Below are positions 54,407-64,000 of a stretch of 64,000 nucleotides of DNA, in pieces. Within the stretch, counting starts at the first letter, position 1. Every line of letters starts with the position of its first letter. The stretch spans positions 930,001-994,000 of the forward strand of contig NZ_CP050134.2 in the NCBI RefSeq assembly GCF_011612265.2. Reading direction: 5' to 3'. The DNA comes from Corynebacterium matruchotii (GTDB lineage: Bacteria > Actinomycetota > Actinomycetes > Mycobacteriales > Mycobacteriaceae). Below the pieces are notes generated by a model. The model did no database searches, was not told the origin of the DNA, and saw nothing but the letters and a program-made list of their open reading frames with translations. Position numbers and translations under genes: made by a program.

Positions 54407-55372
54407 ATGAAGAAAACCCCACCCCATATACCCAAGCCCAAAAATTCGGCCGGCCGTGATTTGAAGGTCGCCATTCCTGTGGGCATTGGTCTGTTTACCA
54501 TTGTGCTTCTCGCTATCTTCGTCATCCCCTTCGGCTGGTACCCGCTTGTGGCGCTCGCCATATTTTCCGGGCAGTGGGAAGTAATCACCCGAGTCACCGA
54601 GGCCGGCTATGTGGTGCAACGCTGGTGCCTACTCTTCGGCGGGCAATTGATGCTGTGGCTTTCGTGGCCGTTCGGCACGACCGGGTTGGTGTCTGGTTTT
54701 GTTGCCGCCGTGCTGCTGCTCATGTTTTCCCGACTGTTTTATGCCGGGCCAGTCGCAGAACAACGCAACCCGCAGCCACAGCAGGGCGGCACCGACCCTG
54801 GGACACCTGCCCAGCTAAGTCAGTCGGAAGAGCAGGGGAAGCCGGAACGGCAGGGGCCGAAAAATTATGTGCGTGACACTTCCATGGGAGTGTTTATACT
54901 GACATGGATTCCCCTGTTCGGCAGTTTCGCCGCCATGATGAGTTTGCTGCGCGGGCATGACGACGTGCCCGGATCCATGTTCATCATCACATTCATGCTG
55001 TGCGTCATCGCCTCCGACACCGGCGGATACATTGCCGGGGTAATGTTCGGATCCCACCCCATGGCGCCCACGGTCAGCCCCAAAAAATCCTGGGAAGGTT
55101 TCGCCGGATCCACCATTTCCAGCGCCGTGGTGGGGGCGCTTATGGTGAGCAACCTCCTGTATTACGACTGGTGGTGGGGGATACTCCTAGGGTTCGGGCT
55201 GGCGGTGTGCGCCACCCTGGGTGACCTATTGGAGTCCCAGTTCAAACGTGAATTAGGGATCAAAGACATGTCCGGCATGGTCCCCGGGCATGGGGGAGTC
55301 ATGGATCGGCTCGACGGCATGTTGCCCTCAGCCATGGTGACCTGGCTAGTGCTTTCGGTCATTGCAATATAA
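54407..55372 (+). CDS. cdsA: Phosphatidate cytidylyltransferase
   Basis: The 321-residue multi-helix membrane enzyme makes CDP-diacylglycerol from phosphatidate and CTP. The C-terminal CdsA signature is present: SPKKSWEGFAGS and SQFKRELGIKDMSGMVPGHGG. A Gln/Gly-rich insertion (about 125-145) lies between helices. Confidence 0.94.
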   Translation: MKKTPPHIPKPKNSAGRDLKVAIPVGIGLFTIVLLAIFVIPFGWYPLVALAIFSGQWEVITRVTEAGYVVQRWCLLFGGQLMLWLSWPFGTTGLVSGFVAAVLLLMFSRLFYAGPVAEQRNPQPQQGGTDPGTPAQLSQSEEQGKPERQGPKNYVRDTSMGVFILTWIPLFGSFAAMMSLLRGHDDVPGSMFIITFMLCVIASDTGGYIAGVMFGSHPMAPTVSPKKSWEGFAGSTISSAVVGALMVSNLLYYDWWWGILLGFGLAVCATLGDLLESQFKRELGIKDMSGMVPGHGGVMDRLDGMLPSAMVTWLVLSVIAI

Positions 55373-55524
55373 GCGGGGGTGGACAATTCATGGCGGGGTG
55401 GGTGCCAACTATGCTTTCTATCGGTGGCCCCTCGGCTCGTACCAGCATGGGTGACCTGTTGGCCGCAATATAAACCATTTCCTGCCAACCCGGTGCCCAC
55501 GGAGTGCCGCGGTATCGCCACAGC

Positions 55525-56130
55525 CTATCGGGTGGTTTCCTTACCTGGCTCCCCGCCGGTGGCACGGATGCTATTGACGGTTTCGACAAGGTGCTTGTCG
55601 GTTTTAATGATTTGGCGGCGCAGCTGGAACATCCGCACACCACCCACCAATGCCATAATGAGCGCCCCGCTGATGGCGGCCAACAAGAAACCGATCCCGG
55701 CCGGGAACCGGAAATTCCAGGCAAACAGTACTAGATCTACTTGATCCTGGTTTTGCATGATAAATACCAGTAGCATAATGAGCAGTAGGGCGCCGGCGAT
55801 CAGGGCAATCCAGGTGCCGCCGGCGAAGGATCCTTGCACCCCGGACGGCTGCTTGGCTTCCATTGCCGGGTAAGTTGGTTTTGCCAGGGGTTCGGCCGAT
55901 TTCTTAGCCGATTTCTTAGCTGCCGTGTGGGATGCCGTGTCCGCAGTCGGGTGCGTTGGAGCGGACTCCTGGGATTCCACAGAAGTCGGGAAAGTTGGGG
56001 TTCCGGCGGCGGCAGGCGACTGTTTTGCAGAGTTCGAGGCGCCTGATTTTGTTGAGTTTTGAAGCGGCTCAGATGGCACATCAGAATGTGTGGGATTGTT
56101 CATGGGGTCTTTAGCCATAACTTTATTCAA
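55525..56130 (-). CDS. LapA-domain (DUF1049) membrane protein
   Basis: A 201-residue protein (start at M1 or M6) with a Ser/Pro/Lys-rich cytoplasmic N-terminal ~105 residues and two membrane helices typical of LapA: IALIAGALLLIMLLVFIMQN and GFLLAAISGALIMALVGGVR, followed by RRQIIKTDKHL. LapA proteins act in membrane or LPS assembly in other bacteria; role here unknown. Confidence 0.78.
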   Translation of the reverse strand: MNKVMAKDPMNNPTHSDVPSEPLQNSTKSGASNSAKQSPAAAGTPTFPTSVESQESAPTHPTADTASHTAAKKSAKKSAEPLAKPTYPAMEAKQPSGVQGSFAGGTWIALIAGALLLIMLLVFIMQNQDQVDLVLFAWNFRFPAGIGFLLAAISGALIMALVGGVRMFQLRRQIIKTDKHLVETVNSIRATGGEPGKETTR

Positions 56131-56235
56131 CTTTAGTTACCGCAGGAACGCAATTTTTCCGGGATTTTTCTGGGATATAGGTTCTTCATAGTACAAGTAT
56201 ATGATTTTCTATGTGTCTGCACATCCGATACCGTG

Positions 56236-56248
56236 GCCGTCGCAAAGC
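56236..56248 (+). repeat. Dispersed motif copy upstream of rlmN
   Basis: GCCGTCGCAAAGC in noncoding DNA, 81 bases before the rlmN start. Confidence 0.6.
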
Positions 56249-56328
56249 CGCGCCGGAGAACCGCAATGGGATCAGTGATGATACGTCAAATCGACGTGGG
56301 GAAGAAAACATGGCATGATGTGTGGGTT

Positions 56329-57435
56329 ATGCCTACACCCATCCCCTTGAATTTCTCCACACCCCGGCGCGCCATGCCGCCGAAACATTTCGCCGACCTC
56401 ACCCCAGACCAGCGGATTGCGGCCCTGGCGGATTTAGGCCTGCCGAAATTTCGGGCAAACCAGCTGGCCAAACACTATTATGGCCGGCTAGAGGCCGATC
56501 CGCGTACCATGACGGACCTGCCCGCCGCGGTTCGAGATGCTGTTGCCGAAGCATTATTTCCCACGCTCATGACCCCGGTGCGGCAGGTGACAGCGGATGA
56601 TGGGGAAACCCACAAAACCCTGTGGCGGTTGCATGATGGAACCCTGCTGGAATCCGTGCTCATGCGCTACCCCAACCGCGCCACCCTGTGCATTTCCTCC
56701 CAGGCGGGGTGCGGCATGGCCTGCCCGTTCTGCGCTACCGGCCAGGCGGGGTTGGACCGTAACCTTTCCACCGGGGAAATCATCGACCAGGTTCGGTCGG
56801 CGGCCCGCACCATGGTGGCCGAGGGAAGTCGGCTCTCGAACATTGTGTTCATGGGTATGGGGGAGCCGTTGGCGAACTATAAGCGGGTGGTGTCCGCGGT
56901 GCGGCAAATCACCGCCCCCGTGCCCCAAGGGTTTGGGATATCGCAGCGCAATGTGACCGTATCGACGGTGGGGATGGCCCCGATGATCCGCAAGCTTGCC
57001 GACGAAAACCTCTCGGTCACCTTGGCGGTTTCTCTGCACACCCCTGACGATGAGCTTCGGGACACCCTGGTTCCGGTGAATAATCGCTGGTCCGTGGCCG
57101 AAGTGCTGGATGCCGCTGCCTATTACGCGGATCGGTCTGGTCGGCGGGTCTCCATTGAATACGCCCTCATCCGGGACATTAATGACCAGGGGTGGCGGGC
57201 CGATCTGTTGGGCAAAAAGCTGCACAAGGCCCTGGGGTCGAAAGCCCATGTGAATCTCATTCCGCTGAACCCGACCCCGGGCTCGAAGTGGGATGCCTCG
57301 CCGCGGGAGCAGCAGGCGGAGTTCGTGCGCCGGGTCATTGCCCAGGGGGTGACCTGCACCGTTCGGGACACGAAGGGGCAGGAAATCGCCGCCGCCTGCG
57401 GGCAGCTCGCCGCCGAAAACCGCGCTACCGCCTAG
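56329..57435 (+). CDS. rlmN: Dual-specificity rRNA/tRNA adenine C2-methyltransferase RlmN
   Basis: A 368-residue radical SAM enzyme that methylates A2503 of 23S rRNA and A37 of tRNA. The cluster motif is [11 protein letters not shown]; other signatures are GMGEPLANY and [17 protein letters not shown]; the C-terminal catalytic cysteine lies in [13 protein letters not shown] 56329 starts the family-like region; the open frame extends to 56233 without homology. Its stop overlaps that of the convergent CAP gene. Confidence 0.94.
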   Translation: MPTPIPLNFSTPRRAMPPKHFADLTPDQRIAALADLGLPKFRANQLAKHYYGRLEADPRTMTDLPAAVRDAVAEALFPTLMTPVRQVTADDGETHKTLWRLHDGTLLESVLMRYPNRATLCISSQAGCGMACPFCATGQAGLDRNLSTGEIIDQVRSAARTMVAEGSRLSNIVFMGMGEPLANYKRVVSAVRQITAPVPQGFGISQRNVTVSTVGMAPMIRKLADENLSVTLAVSLHTPDDELRDTLVPVNNRWSVAEVLDAAAYYADRSGRRVSIEYALIRDINDQGWRADLLGKKLHKALGSKAHVNLIPLNPTPGSKWDASPREQQAEFVRRVIAQGVTCTVRDTKGQEIAAACGQLAAENRATA

Positions 57436-59009
57436 TTGATGATTCCTGCGACGCCGAACAGCCCATTATTCTGCGCCAGCGCCACCCCCACCTTGGTGGC
57501 CTTCGGATTCATGATGACGTCGCGGCTGTCTTTGTCTCCCAACCATGTGGCCACGGACTCGGTGGGGTCAGCTGTCAGATCAAACACCACCCGCCGCGGC
57601 ATGGGGAACTCCACACGTTCAGTTCGGCTGAACTTCTCGGCATCGCTTTGCATGCTAGCGCTCAACTTAGCATCAAGGGTGAGCGCGGCGAGGTTTTTCT
57701 TCGCCCGCTCCGCATTGATCTGCCGCACAATGGTGTCGATACGCTGCTGGTCGCTGGCTATTTGGCCGGAAGTGAGCGGCCGCGCCGACACGAACCATTC
57801 GTTGCCGCTTTGCACCAGGCCGATCGCCACATGCGTGTATTTCTTCCCGGTGAGAATTTCCCGGAAACCAGGGGTGTCCCACGAATCCACCACGGCCAGC
57901 GGGTCGCGGTTACGGCCCACAGCCCGGAAATAACCCTGGTAGTAGGCCTTATTTTGGTCCTTCATGTGCTGAGCCCACTGCTGTTCCTCCGGGTTGAACG
58001 AGGGAGCCAACTGCAACGCGCCGGCACCCCGGGCGGCCCGTGCCGCATTGAGCTTTTCCACCAGCTTCGTCATGCGCTGCTCATTGGTTGACAGGGCCTC
58101 GCCCTCCGACTGGAAGTGCACAAAGCCACCCCACCAGGAGCCATCCTCATTGCCGGCCAGACCAATACCCACCTTGGTGACATCCGGCCGTTCCGCCAGT
58201 TGACGGAAATAATCCTGCTCTTTCAGGGTTTTCTGGTAGGACTCCACCGGGTCCGGGCCGCTGACAATCACAACGGAACCCGAATCGTCAAACACCCGAC
58301 CGCCGCTCTTTAAAAACTCGTCGGCCCGGGCCTGTTGCTTCGCGCTCAACGCGGTATCCAACGTCACCGGCTGTAGATGCTTTGCTATCCGGGGTTTGTT
58401 GATTGCATCAAGCAGCCGCTGGATTTGCTGGCTCGTGTCTTCCGTCCCGGCCTCCGGTTTCCACGGGGCTGTGCTTGTCGACGCCCCACCGGTGGTGCCG
58501 GCACCCCGATTATTAGGGCTGGAAGAACCAGTCTTCGACCCCTGGTTTACGGTCCCATTCGTCTGGACGGGGCGTGCCGCCTCGGCAGTCACGGTCGGAT
58601 GCTCCGACGCGGCAGGTGCGGGGGCCTCAACACTGGTGCTGGGGGTTGTTGGCTGCTGCGACCCGCTGGTGGTGGCCTCAGCCGAGGCGCTGGGGGAGGG
58701 ATTCGTGCTGGTGCTGGAGATGTGTGAGGTGTGGGAGCCGGATCGGGAGAATGCGGTTGCCGCAGCAAAGACCGTCGCAAGGAAAGCCACGATCGGCAAT
58801 GCCGGGCCCAACACCCGGATGATGTTATCGGGAATCCCCGGCAATGCTGCGCTGCCGGTGCTGCCTACGTTGCTGCTCCCCGCGGAGCTCCCCGGTGCGG
58901 CCGATGCGGTGGGGGTAATAACCGCGTGACCACCGCACATGAGGCTGGGAACAAGGACAACTGTGACGGCACTGCGCCGCCACTTTTTTGGTAGGGAATG
59001 ATGGGACAT
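57432..59009 (-). CDS. Secreted protein with three CAP-like repeats
   Basis: A 525-residue exported protein: signal peptide ending TASA-AP (about 37), a membrane helix (60-86), a long Ser/Thr/Pro linker (90-190) and three homologous units (196-300, 313-412, 424-525). Each starts with a helix like [19 protein letters not shown] and ends with strands like [14 protein letters not shown] / [14 protein letters not shown] / [13 protein letters not shown], the pattern of bacterial CAP (SCP/PR1) domains. Catalytic His/Glu are not conserved between units. Probably a cell-envelope protein; function unknown. Confidence 0.78.
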   Translation of the reverse strand: MSHHSLPKKWRRSAVTVVLVPSLMCGGHAVITPTASAAPGSSAGSSNVGSTGSAALPGIPDNIIRVLGPALPIVAFLATVFAAATAFSRSGSHTSHISSTSTNPSPSASAEATTSGSQQPTTPSTSVEAPAPAASEHPTVTAEAARPVQTNGTVNQGSKTGSSSPNNRGAGTTGGASTSTAPWKPEAGTEDTSQQIQRLLDAINKPRIAKHLQPVTLDTALSAKQQARADEFLKSGGRVFDDSGSVVIVSGPDPVESYQKTLKEQDYFRQLAERPDVTKVGIGLAGNEDGSWWGGFVHFQSEGEALSTNEQRMTKLVEKLNAARAARGAGALQLAPSFNPEEQQWAQHMKDQNKAYYQGYFRAVGRNRDPLAVVDSWDTPGFREILTGKKYTHVAIGLVQSGNEWFVSARPLTSGQIASDQQRIDTIVRQINAERAKKNLAALTLDAKLSASMQSDAEKFSRTERVEFPMPRRVVFDLTADPTESVATWLGDKDSRDVIMNPKATKVGVALAQNNGLFGVAGIIN

Positions 59010-59308
59010 GAGACCTCTCCTCGACGAATGTATCTAATCCGAAGCCCTCTTCGGGATGGCCTTAAGTCTAGACCAAAATAACCCTAAAATTAATATTTAG
59101 TATTTATTTAAAACTCTAAAAAACCCCTGGTAAATACCCCCTTCGGATTCTAAAATGCCCATTTACCAGCCCAATTAGCCAAGCGATTATCCTGCTTGTT
59201 GCCGGAATTATGTTATCAATTCTTAACCAATTACCTAATAAAAACTGCCCCCCAATAAGGGGAGCAGTACCACGATAAACAGCGAAACCACGACGGTCAG
59301 CTATAACA
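59010..59308. other. AT-rich intergenic region
   Basis: No gene is seen. It contains the promoter region of the CAP gene and the minus-strand terminator of the DUF2631 gene (59238-59268). Confidence 0.5.
59238..59268 (-). terminator. Rho-independent terminator of the DUF2631 gene
   Basis: Read on the minus strand, ACTGCTCCCC and GGGGGGCAGT form a stem with one mismatch around TTATT, followed by TTTTATT. Confidence 0.8.
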
Positions 59309-59734
59309 TCACTTCTCTAACGACCGAAGATGCGCAACCCGCGACGGCTCAATATTCAGCGCCCGCAATTCCTTATCCGTCAACTCCGCATAAGGGCCAG
59401 TGCAGGTAGCCTGCAAATACGTCCAATCCGGCTCTACATGGCCAATCGGCTTATTATGGGCCGTCAACGTCCGTGCCTGTGTCCCCTTCGGCTCAAACAA
59501 CTGAATAAGCAGCCCAACCGCAATCAACGCCGCAAACACAAACAAGAAAATGGTCTCAACATGCCCCTTATGGTTGCCAAAATTATACCCAAGCAACACA
59601 AACACGCTGATCCAACCGGCAATCTGCACCGCATTTTGACCAATGTGATGCCAACCCCAAGCGGCGGAAGGCTCATCTAAGGTGGAAACACCATTATGAA
59701 CTTCGGGGGCAATCTCATGATGAGAACCGGCCAC
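59309..59734 (-). CDS. DUF2631 membrane protein
   Basis: The 141-residue protein has two membrane helices (about 39-52 and 60-80) after a His/Glu-rich N-terminus (SAAWGWHHIG), matching DUF2631, an actinobacterial family found near dxr. The C-terminus holds TDKELRALNIEPSRVA. Function unknown. Divergent from dxr. Confidence 0.78.
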   Translation of the reverse strand: MAGSHHEIAPEVHNGVSTLDEPSAAWGWHHIGQNAVQIAGWISVFVLLGYNFGNHKGHVETIFLFVFAALIAVGLLIQLFEPKGTQARTLTAHNKPIGHVEPDWTYLQATCTGPYAELTDKELRALNIEPSRVAHLRSLEK

Positions 59735-60145
59735 GTTCTTCTCCTTATCTCAATCCGGCGCAAGCTGATGGTGTAGGGGAATCAACACAACTAAATGAAA
59801 AAAACATAGCTACGCGAGAATGTGTGATGAACTAGATTTCCCCCTAATTTTTACACAACTACCGGCATAAAGCGACATTAATGCAGCACATATTATGATT
59901 ACAGCACCCCACCCAGCAAAGACGACCAGTGTAAACACGCAAAATCACCCCCGGAAGAAAAATAATCAACCTAAAGTAGGTACACGATAGGGGGTAACCC
60001 TTAGTTGACTATTACACCAACTAGTGCCTGCTAGTGTCGCTAACGTGGCCACCAGGCTTCATCCATAATCACCCCACCCATCAGCAATAACCAAACAGCA
60101 ACAAATAAAAACCACAAGCAAAACAAAAGTGAAACAATAGGAAAT
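59735..60145. other. Divergent promoter region between DUF2631 and dxr
   Basis: No gene is supported in these 411 bases. AT-rich; a TTGACT at 60005-60010 could be a -35 for dxr, but the matching -10 is unclear. CTAGTG is directly repeated at 60021 and 60031. Confidence 0.4.
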
Positions 60146-61315
60146 ATGGTCAAACACGTAATTATCCTCGGCAGCACCGGATCCATTGGCACCCAAGCAC
60201 TCCAAGTCATCGCCGACAACCCCGACAAATTCCACGTCGTCGGAATCGCGGCCGCCGGCCGAAACCCCCAGCTCATCATCGACCAAGCCCAAGCCCTGCG
60301 GCTCAACCCCGACCACATTGCTGTCGCCAACCCCCAAGCGGCCGAAACTATCGCCGCCGCCCTCGGCGGTGCCGTCCGCACCGGCGCCACCGCCGCCGCT
60401 GACCTGGTGAAAGCCATCCCCTGCGATACCGTCCTCAACGCGCTGGTCGGATCCCTCGGGCTCGCCGCCACCATGGCCACCATCGAAGTCGGCGCTACCC
60501 TCGCCCTTGCCAATAAAGAATCCCTCGTCGCCGGGGGCACGCTTGTCACCGAATCCGCCGCCCCCGGCCAAATCATTCCCGTCGACTCCGAGCACTCCGC
60601 CATGGCCCAATGCCTGCGTGCCGGGTCGAGAACCGAGGTTGATCGCATTGTGCTCACCGCCTCCGGCGGCCCGTTCCGCGGCTGGACTCGGCAACAAATG
60701 TGGGATGTGACCCCCGAGCAGGCCGCCGCCCACCCCACCTGGTCCATGGGGCAGATGAACACCCTCAACTCCGCCACCCTAGTGAATAAGGGGTTGGAAC
60801 TTATCGAAGCCAGCCTGCTTTTCGACGTGCCTGCCGAACGGATTGATGTCACCGTGCACCCCCAATCCATTGTGCACTCCATGGTGACCTTCACCGATGG
60901 CGCCACCATCGCCCAGGCATCCCCGCCATCAATGAAACTTCCCATTGCCCTGGCCCTCCACTGGCCGTACCGGGTGCCCGGCGCCCAACCCGCCCTGGAT
61001 TTCAGCGCCGCCACCACCACAAATTGGGAATTCATGCCCGTTGATAATGAGGCGTTTCCCGCAGTGCAATTGGCCCGCCAGGTTGCCACCTATGGGGGCA
61101 TGCTGCCGGCAGTGTACAATGCAGCCAATGAGCAGGCCGCCGCCCAATTCCTTGCTGGCCGGATTGCCTTCCCCCAAATCGTTGATACCGTGTCAGAAAT
61201 ATTAAGCCACGCCGAGGCCTTCGCCAGAACTCCGGAATCGATCATGGAGGTTCTAGAGTGTGAGAAAGAGGCACGGAGCCTGGCCGACCGCTACCTGGCC
61301 ACCATCATGCGTTAG
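60146..61315 (+). CDS. dxr: 1-deoxy-D-xylulose 5-phosphate reductoisomerase
   Basis: The 389-residue second enzyme of the MEP isoprenoid pathway. NADPH site [19 protein letters not shown], metal/substrate site [21 protein letters not shown] and [11 protein letters not shown] are all present. Confidence 0.97.
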   Translation: MVKHVIILGSTGSIGTQALQVIADNPDKFHVVGIAAAGRNPQLIIDQAQALRLNPDHIAVANPQAAETIAAALGGAVRTGATAAADLVKAIPCDTVLNALVGSLGLAATMATIEVGATLALANKESLVAGGTLVTESAAPGQIIPVDSEHSAMAQCLRAGSRTEVDRIVLTASGGPFRGWTRQQMWDVTPEQAAAHPTWSMGQMNTLNSATLVNKGLELIEASLLFDVPAERIDVTVHPQSIVHSMVTFTDGATIAQASPPSMKLPIALALHWPYRVPGAQPALDFSAATTTNWEFMPVDNEAFPAVQLARQVATYGGMLPAVYNAANEQAAAQFLAGRIAFPQIVDTVSEILSHAEAFARTPESIMEVLECEKEARSLADRYLATIMR

Positions 61316-61392
61316 GAGGCGGGACCCGCATGGCTACCTGACCGTACCGACATGACCACACCAAGACAAGATAAGGATCACCACTACCTGTT

Positions 61393-62604
61393 ATGATGTC
61401 GTATTTCACCGGCGTACTTCTCTTTGCCCTGGGGATCGCCTTCACCATTGCTTTGCACGAATGGGGGCACTTTACCGCCGCCCGATATTACGGCATGAAA
61501 GTGCGCCGGTTTTTTGTGGGGTTCGGGCCCGAGGTGTTCTCGTTTCAGCGGGGTGAAACCGTTTACGGGCTGAAAGCCATTCCACTCGGCGGGTTCTGTG
61601 ACATTGTGGGCATGACCAACCAGGACGAGGTCGATCCCGAAGACGAACCCCGGGCCATGCGGAATAAACCCTGGTGGCAGCGCATTATTGTGCTGTTGGG
61701 TGGCATTATCATGAACCTATTGATAGCGCTCATCATCCTCTATGGGTTGGCGGTCACATCGGGGCTGCCGAACCAAAACCCGGACACCACGGCGGTGGTG
61801 GGGGAGGTGGGGTGTGTCGCCCCCCGGCAATTAGATGCTAAAAATCTGGCCCCCTGCACCGGTAGTGGCCCGGCAGCCGCCGGTGGAGTGAAGGCGGGCG
61901 ACCGGATCGTGGGGGTGGACAGCACCTCCCTGCAATCGTTCGAACAGTTACGCGAATATGTGAAGACCCGTCCGAATCAAACAATCACGCTGCATGTGGA
62001 GCGCGGCGACCAGAAACTTGATCTGCCCGTTGCCGTGGAGTCCGCGAGCCGGCTTGACGAAACCGGGCGGGAACACACCGTGGGCGCTATTGGCGTGACC
62101 AGTAAACCAGTGGAACTCTTCGTCTCCTACGGGCCGGTCACGGCCATTGGGGCCACTGCTGGGTTTGCCGGCTCCCTGGTGACGGCAACCCTGGATGGTT
62201 TGGCGTCGTTCCCGGCGAAGCTTCCCGGCGTTGTCGCATCAATCTTCGGCGCCGAGCGGGAGGCCGACGGCCCGATCAGCGTGGTGGGAGCCTCCCACGT
62301 TGGTGGGGTATTGGCGGAGCACTCCGCCTGGCCCATGTTCTTCCTGCTGCTGGCCAGCCTGAATTTCTTCCTGGCATTCTTCAACCTGGTGCCATTGCCG
62401 CCGTTGGACGGTGGGCATATTGCCGTCGTCCTCTACGAGCGTGTGCGTGACTTTGTTCGAAAGCTTCGGGGGTTGGCGCCAATGGGACCGGTCAATTACG
62501 ACAAACTGATCCCATTGACGGTTGCCGTGGCGGCACTGTTGGCCGGGGTGGGCATCATCGTGATCGTGGCGGATATCGTGAGCCCAGTCCAACTATTCGG
62601 CTAG
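61393..62604 (+). CDS. rseP: Site-2 protease (M50, RseP/Rip1 type)
   Basis: A 403-residue membrane metalloprotease. The zinc site is LHEWGHFTAARYYG (HEXXH) in the first helix, the second motif LVPLPPLDGGHI is near the C-terminus, and a PDZ domain (GGVKAGDRIVGVDSTSLQSFE) lies between. It cuts anti-sigma factors within the membrane. It stands in the dxr-rseP arrangement typical of actinobacteria, and its stop overlaps the convergent permease gene. Confidence 0.94.
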   Translation: MMSYFTGVLLFALGIAFTIALHEWGHFTAARYYGMKVRRFFVGFGPEVFSFQRGETVYGLKAIPLGGFCDIVGMTNQDEVDPEDEPRAMRNKPWWQRIIVLLGGIIMNLLIALIILYGLAVTSGLPNQNPDTTAVVGEVGCVAPRQLDAKNLAPCTGSGPAAAGGVKAGDRIVGVDSTSLQSFEQLREYVKTRPNQTITLHVERGDQKLDLPVAVESASRLDETGREHTVGAIGVTSKPVELFVSYGPVTAIGATAGFAGSLVTATLDGLASFPAKLPGVVASIFGAEREADGPISVVGASHVGGVLAEHSAWPMFFLLLASLNFFLAFFNLVPLPPLDGGHIAVVLYERVRDFVRKLRGLAPMGPVNYDKLIPLTVAVAALLAGVGIIVIVADIVSPVQLFG

Positions 62605-64000
62605 GCCGTGTTACGACGTCGCAAAGCGAGATTCGTGTCGGTCGTCAGGGCCGACGCCACCCCCAGCAGGATCAGGAGGATGGTGGGGGCGAGCATCATC
62701 CACGGGGCGCGGTCCACATAATTCACCGACTCGGATAAAATCTTGCCCCAGTTCGGGGAATCATGCGCGGCACCAAGCCCCAAGAACCCCAGGCTGACCA
62801 GCGCCAACGCATTATGCGCGATCCGGGATGCGGCATGCCGCACCACCGCCGGCCACAAGGTCGGCCACGTGTGCACCCGCAACAGTCGCCACCGATCGGC
62901 ACCCTGCAGCTCCGCCCACCGGTAAAACCCGGTGGTCTTCGCCTCCTCCACCACGGCTGCGGTGTGTGCCGCCAAGGGAATCCACCCCACGCACATCACC
63001 GCAATGGCGGCGGTGGTCTGCGACGACCCAAACACGCCGGCCAGAATCACCCCAATGAACACCGCTGGTAGCGCATTCAGTGCGTCCCCCAACTTGGCCA
63101 CCCAGGCGCCCGCCAACCCCAACGCGCACCCAATGATTGCACAGATGGCGGTCACCAGCACCGCCACCCCCAGGCTCACCACCATGCCCAGAGCAATGCG
63201 GGTCACCAAATCCCGCCCCACCTGATCCGTGCCCAAGGGGTGCTCCATGGACGGCGGCAGCAACTTATGGGCCGAATCAATCGTGGTACCCGGGGTGACG
63301 ACCGCCATTATCAACAGCAGGACAAACGGGACAAGCACCGCAATAAGCAGCCAACCACCCCGCGGTTTATGCTGCGGCGATAATTGGGAGGAATAACTCG
63401 TGGCGGAATGAAGCAGTGGCGCCAATAGTCGGCGGCGCAGCCACTGCGACACCCCACCAGCTATAAGACCAATCACCACAGCCACCAGCACAATCACCTG
63501 CAACACCGGAATGTCCCGATCCCGGGCCGCCTGCACCCCGGTAAGCCCCAGACCCGGAATGTTAAACGTGGTTTCCACCAACGAGGTTGCCACCAACGTG
63601 CCGGCGAAAAACAGCACAATCTGCGGCATCAGTACCGCCATGCTTCGCTGCACCAACGCCAAAGATATAGTGCGCTTCTCCACCCCATTGAGCCGCCACG
63701 CCCGCACCCACTCCTCCTGTGCCACCTGGTCGATGGTGATAAGCAAAATACGACCCAGCAGACCCGACGACGGGAGAGCCAGGGACAACACCGGCAAAAT
63801 CATGTGCCGGGGGGAGGAAAACCCACTAATTGGCAGCAGTTTCCACTGCACCGCAACCACAACCAGCAAGGTGACCGCCAGCACAAATTCCGGGAGGGCC
63901 CCAAGAATCGCCATGCCTAAAATATGGGAGGTGCGGGATTTCTTGCCCGCCACCACGGCCCGAATCCGCGGCCACACCAACAGCAAGGCGATGAGCGTTG
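62601..64000 (-). CDS. Fused DppB-DppC-like peptide ABC transporter permease (5' end outside window)
   Basis: The frame is open to the window edge, so the N-terminus is missing. The first visible half has DppB features (helices, EEWVRAWRLNGVEKRTISLALV coupling helix, TLVATSLVETTFNIPGLG). The second half has DppC features (LLPPSMEHPLGTDQVGRDL, GFYRWAELQGADRWRLLRVH coupling helix, SLGFLGLGAAHDSPNWG). Two permeases normally encoded separately are joined in one polypeptide. It would import peptides or nickel/other small ligands. Confidence 0.88.
   Translation of the reverse strand, partial: TLIALLLVWPRIRAVVAGKKSRTSHILGMAILGALPEFVLAVTLLVVVAVQWKLLPISGFSSPRHMILPVLSLALPSSGLLGRILLITIDQVAQEEWVRAWRLNGVEKRTISLALVQRSMAVLMPQIVLFFAGTLVATSLVETTFNIPGLGLTGVQAARDRDIPVLQVIVLVAVVIGLIAGGVSQWLRRRLLAPLLHSATSYSSQLSPQHKPRGGWLLIAVLVPFVLLLIMAVVTPGTTIDSAHKLLPPSMEHPLGTDQVGRDLVTRIALGMVVSLGVAVLVTAICAIIGCALGLAGAWVAKLGDALNALPAVFIGVILAGVFGSSQTTAAIAVMCVGWIPLAAHTAAVVEEAKTTGFYRWAELQGADRWRLLRVHTWPTLWPAVVRHAASRIAHNALALVSLGFLGLGAAHDSPNWGKILSESVNYVDRAPWMMLAPTILLILLGVASALTTDTNLALRRRNTA

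Overview
The window is chromosomal DNA of a Corynebacterium-type actinobacterium; I cannot resolve the species. The evidence is gene content and order: smc-ftsY-glnK-glnD-ffh, rpsP-rimM-trmD, rplS-lepB-rnhB-DUF2469-yraN-comM-dprA-xerC, rpsB-tsf-pyrH-frr-cdsA-rlmN and DUF2631-dxr-rseP. Coding DNA is fairly GC-rich, several intergenic stretches and one gene cluster are AT-rich, and the envelope proteins are of actinobacterial type (CAP-like protein, M23 protein, DUF2631).

Layout. 1-1.74 kb (minus): an N6-adenine methyltransferase-like gene running off the left edge, with a degenerate catalytic motif, overlapped by a NYN-domain gene. 2.05-9.1 kb: smc and an unrecognised 1156-aa protein. 9.2-13.4 kb: two tandem acyl-CoA-hydrolase-like genes, a third alpha/beta hydrolase and two small membrane proteins. 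13.5-21.1 kb: ftsY, glnK, RNase Z, glnD, ffh (protein targeting plus nitrogen signalling, without amtB). 21.1-27.2 kb: a P-type cation ATPase, rpsP, a small divergent NTF2/cupin pair, rimM, and a trmD with a long C-terminal extension. 27.2-38.4 kb (minus): an accessory block with four unrecognised genes, two of which share a repeated domain of about 130 residues, then an acetyltransferase and an MksF-MksE-MksB (Wadjet/condensin) operon with no MksG/JetD nuclease beside it. 38.6-44.98 kb: tex, a YwiC-like protein, rplS, a GyrI-like protein, a frameshifted lepB, rnhB, DUF2469. 45.2-49.7 kb: yraN, comM, dprA (overlapping, competence/DNA processing), xerC. 49.7-57.4 kb: an M23-like protein lacking a zinc histidine, then rpsB, tsf, pyrH, frr, cdsA, a LapA-like protein, rlmN. 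57.4-64 kb: a triple CAP-repeat secreted protein, DUF2631, dxr, rseP, and a fused peptide ABC permease running off the right edge.

The strongest unexplained signal is a short dispersed motif, CGTCGNNAAGC. I found at least 25 exact copies on both strands by eye, where chance predicts fewer than one. They are concentrated at gene ends, in terminators and between genes. The next most interesting are the repeated-domain cluster beside mksFEB, the lepB frameshift, the TrmD extension, and the catalytically doubtful methyltransferase and M23 peptidase.

No rRNA, tRNA, CRISPR array, insertion sequence or prophage was seen.
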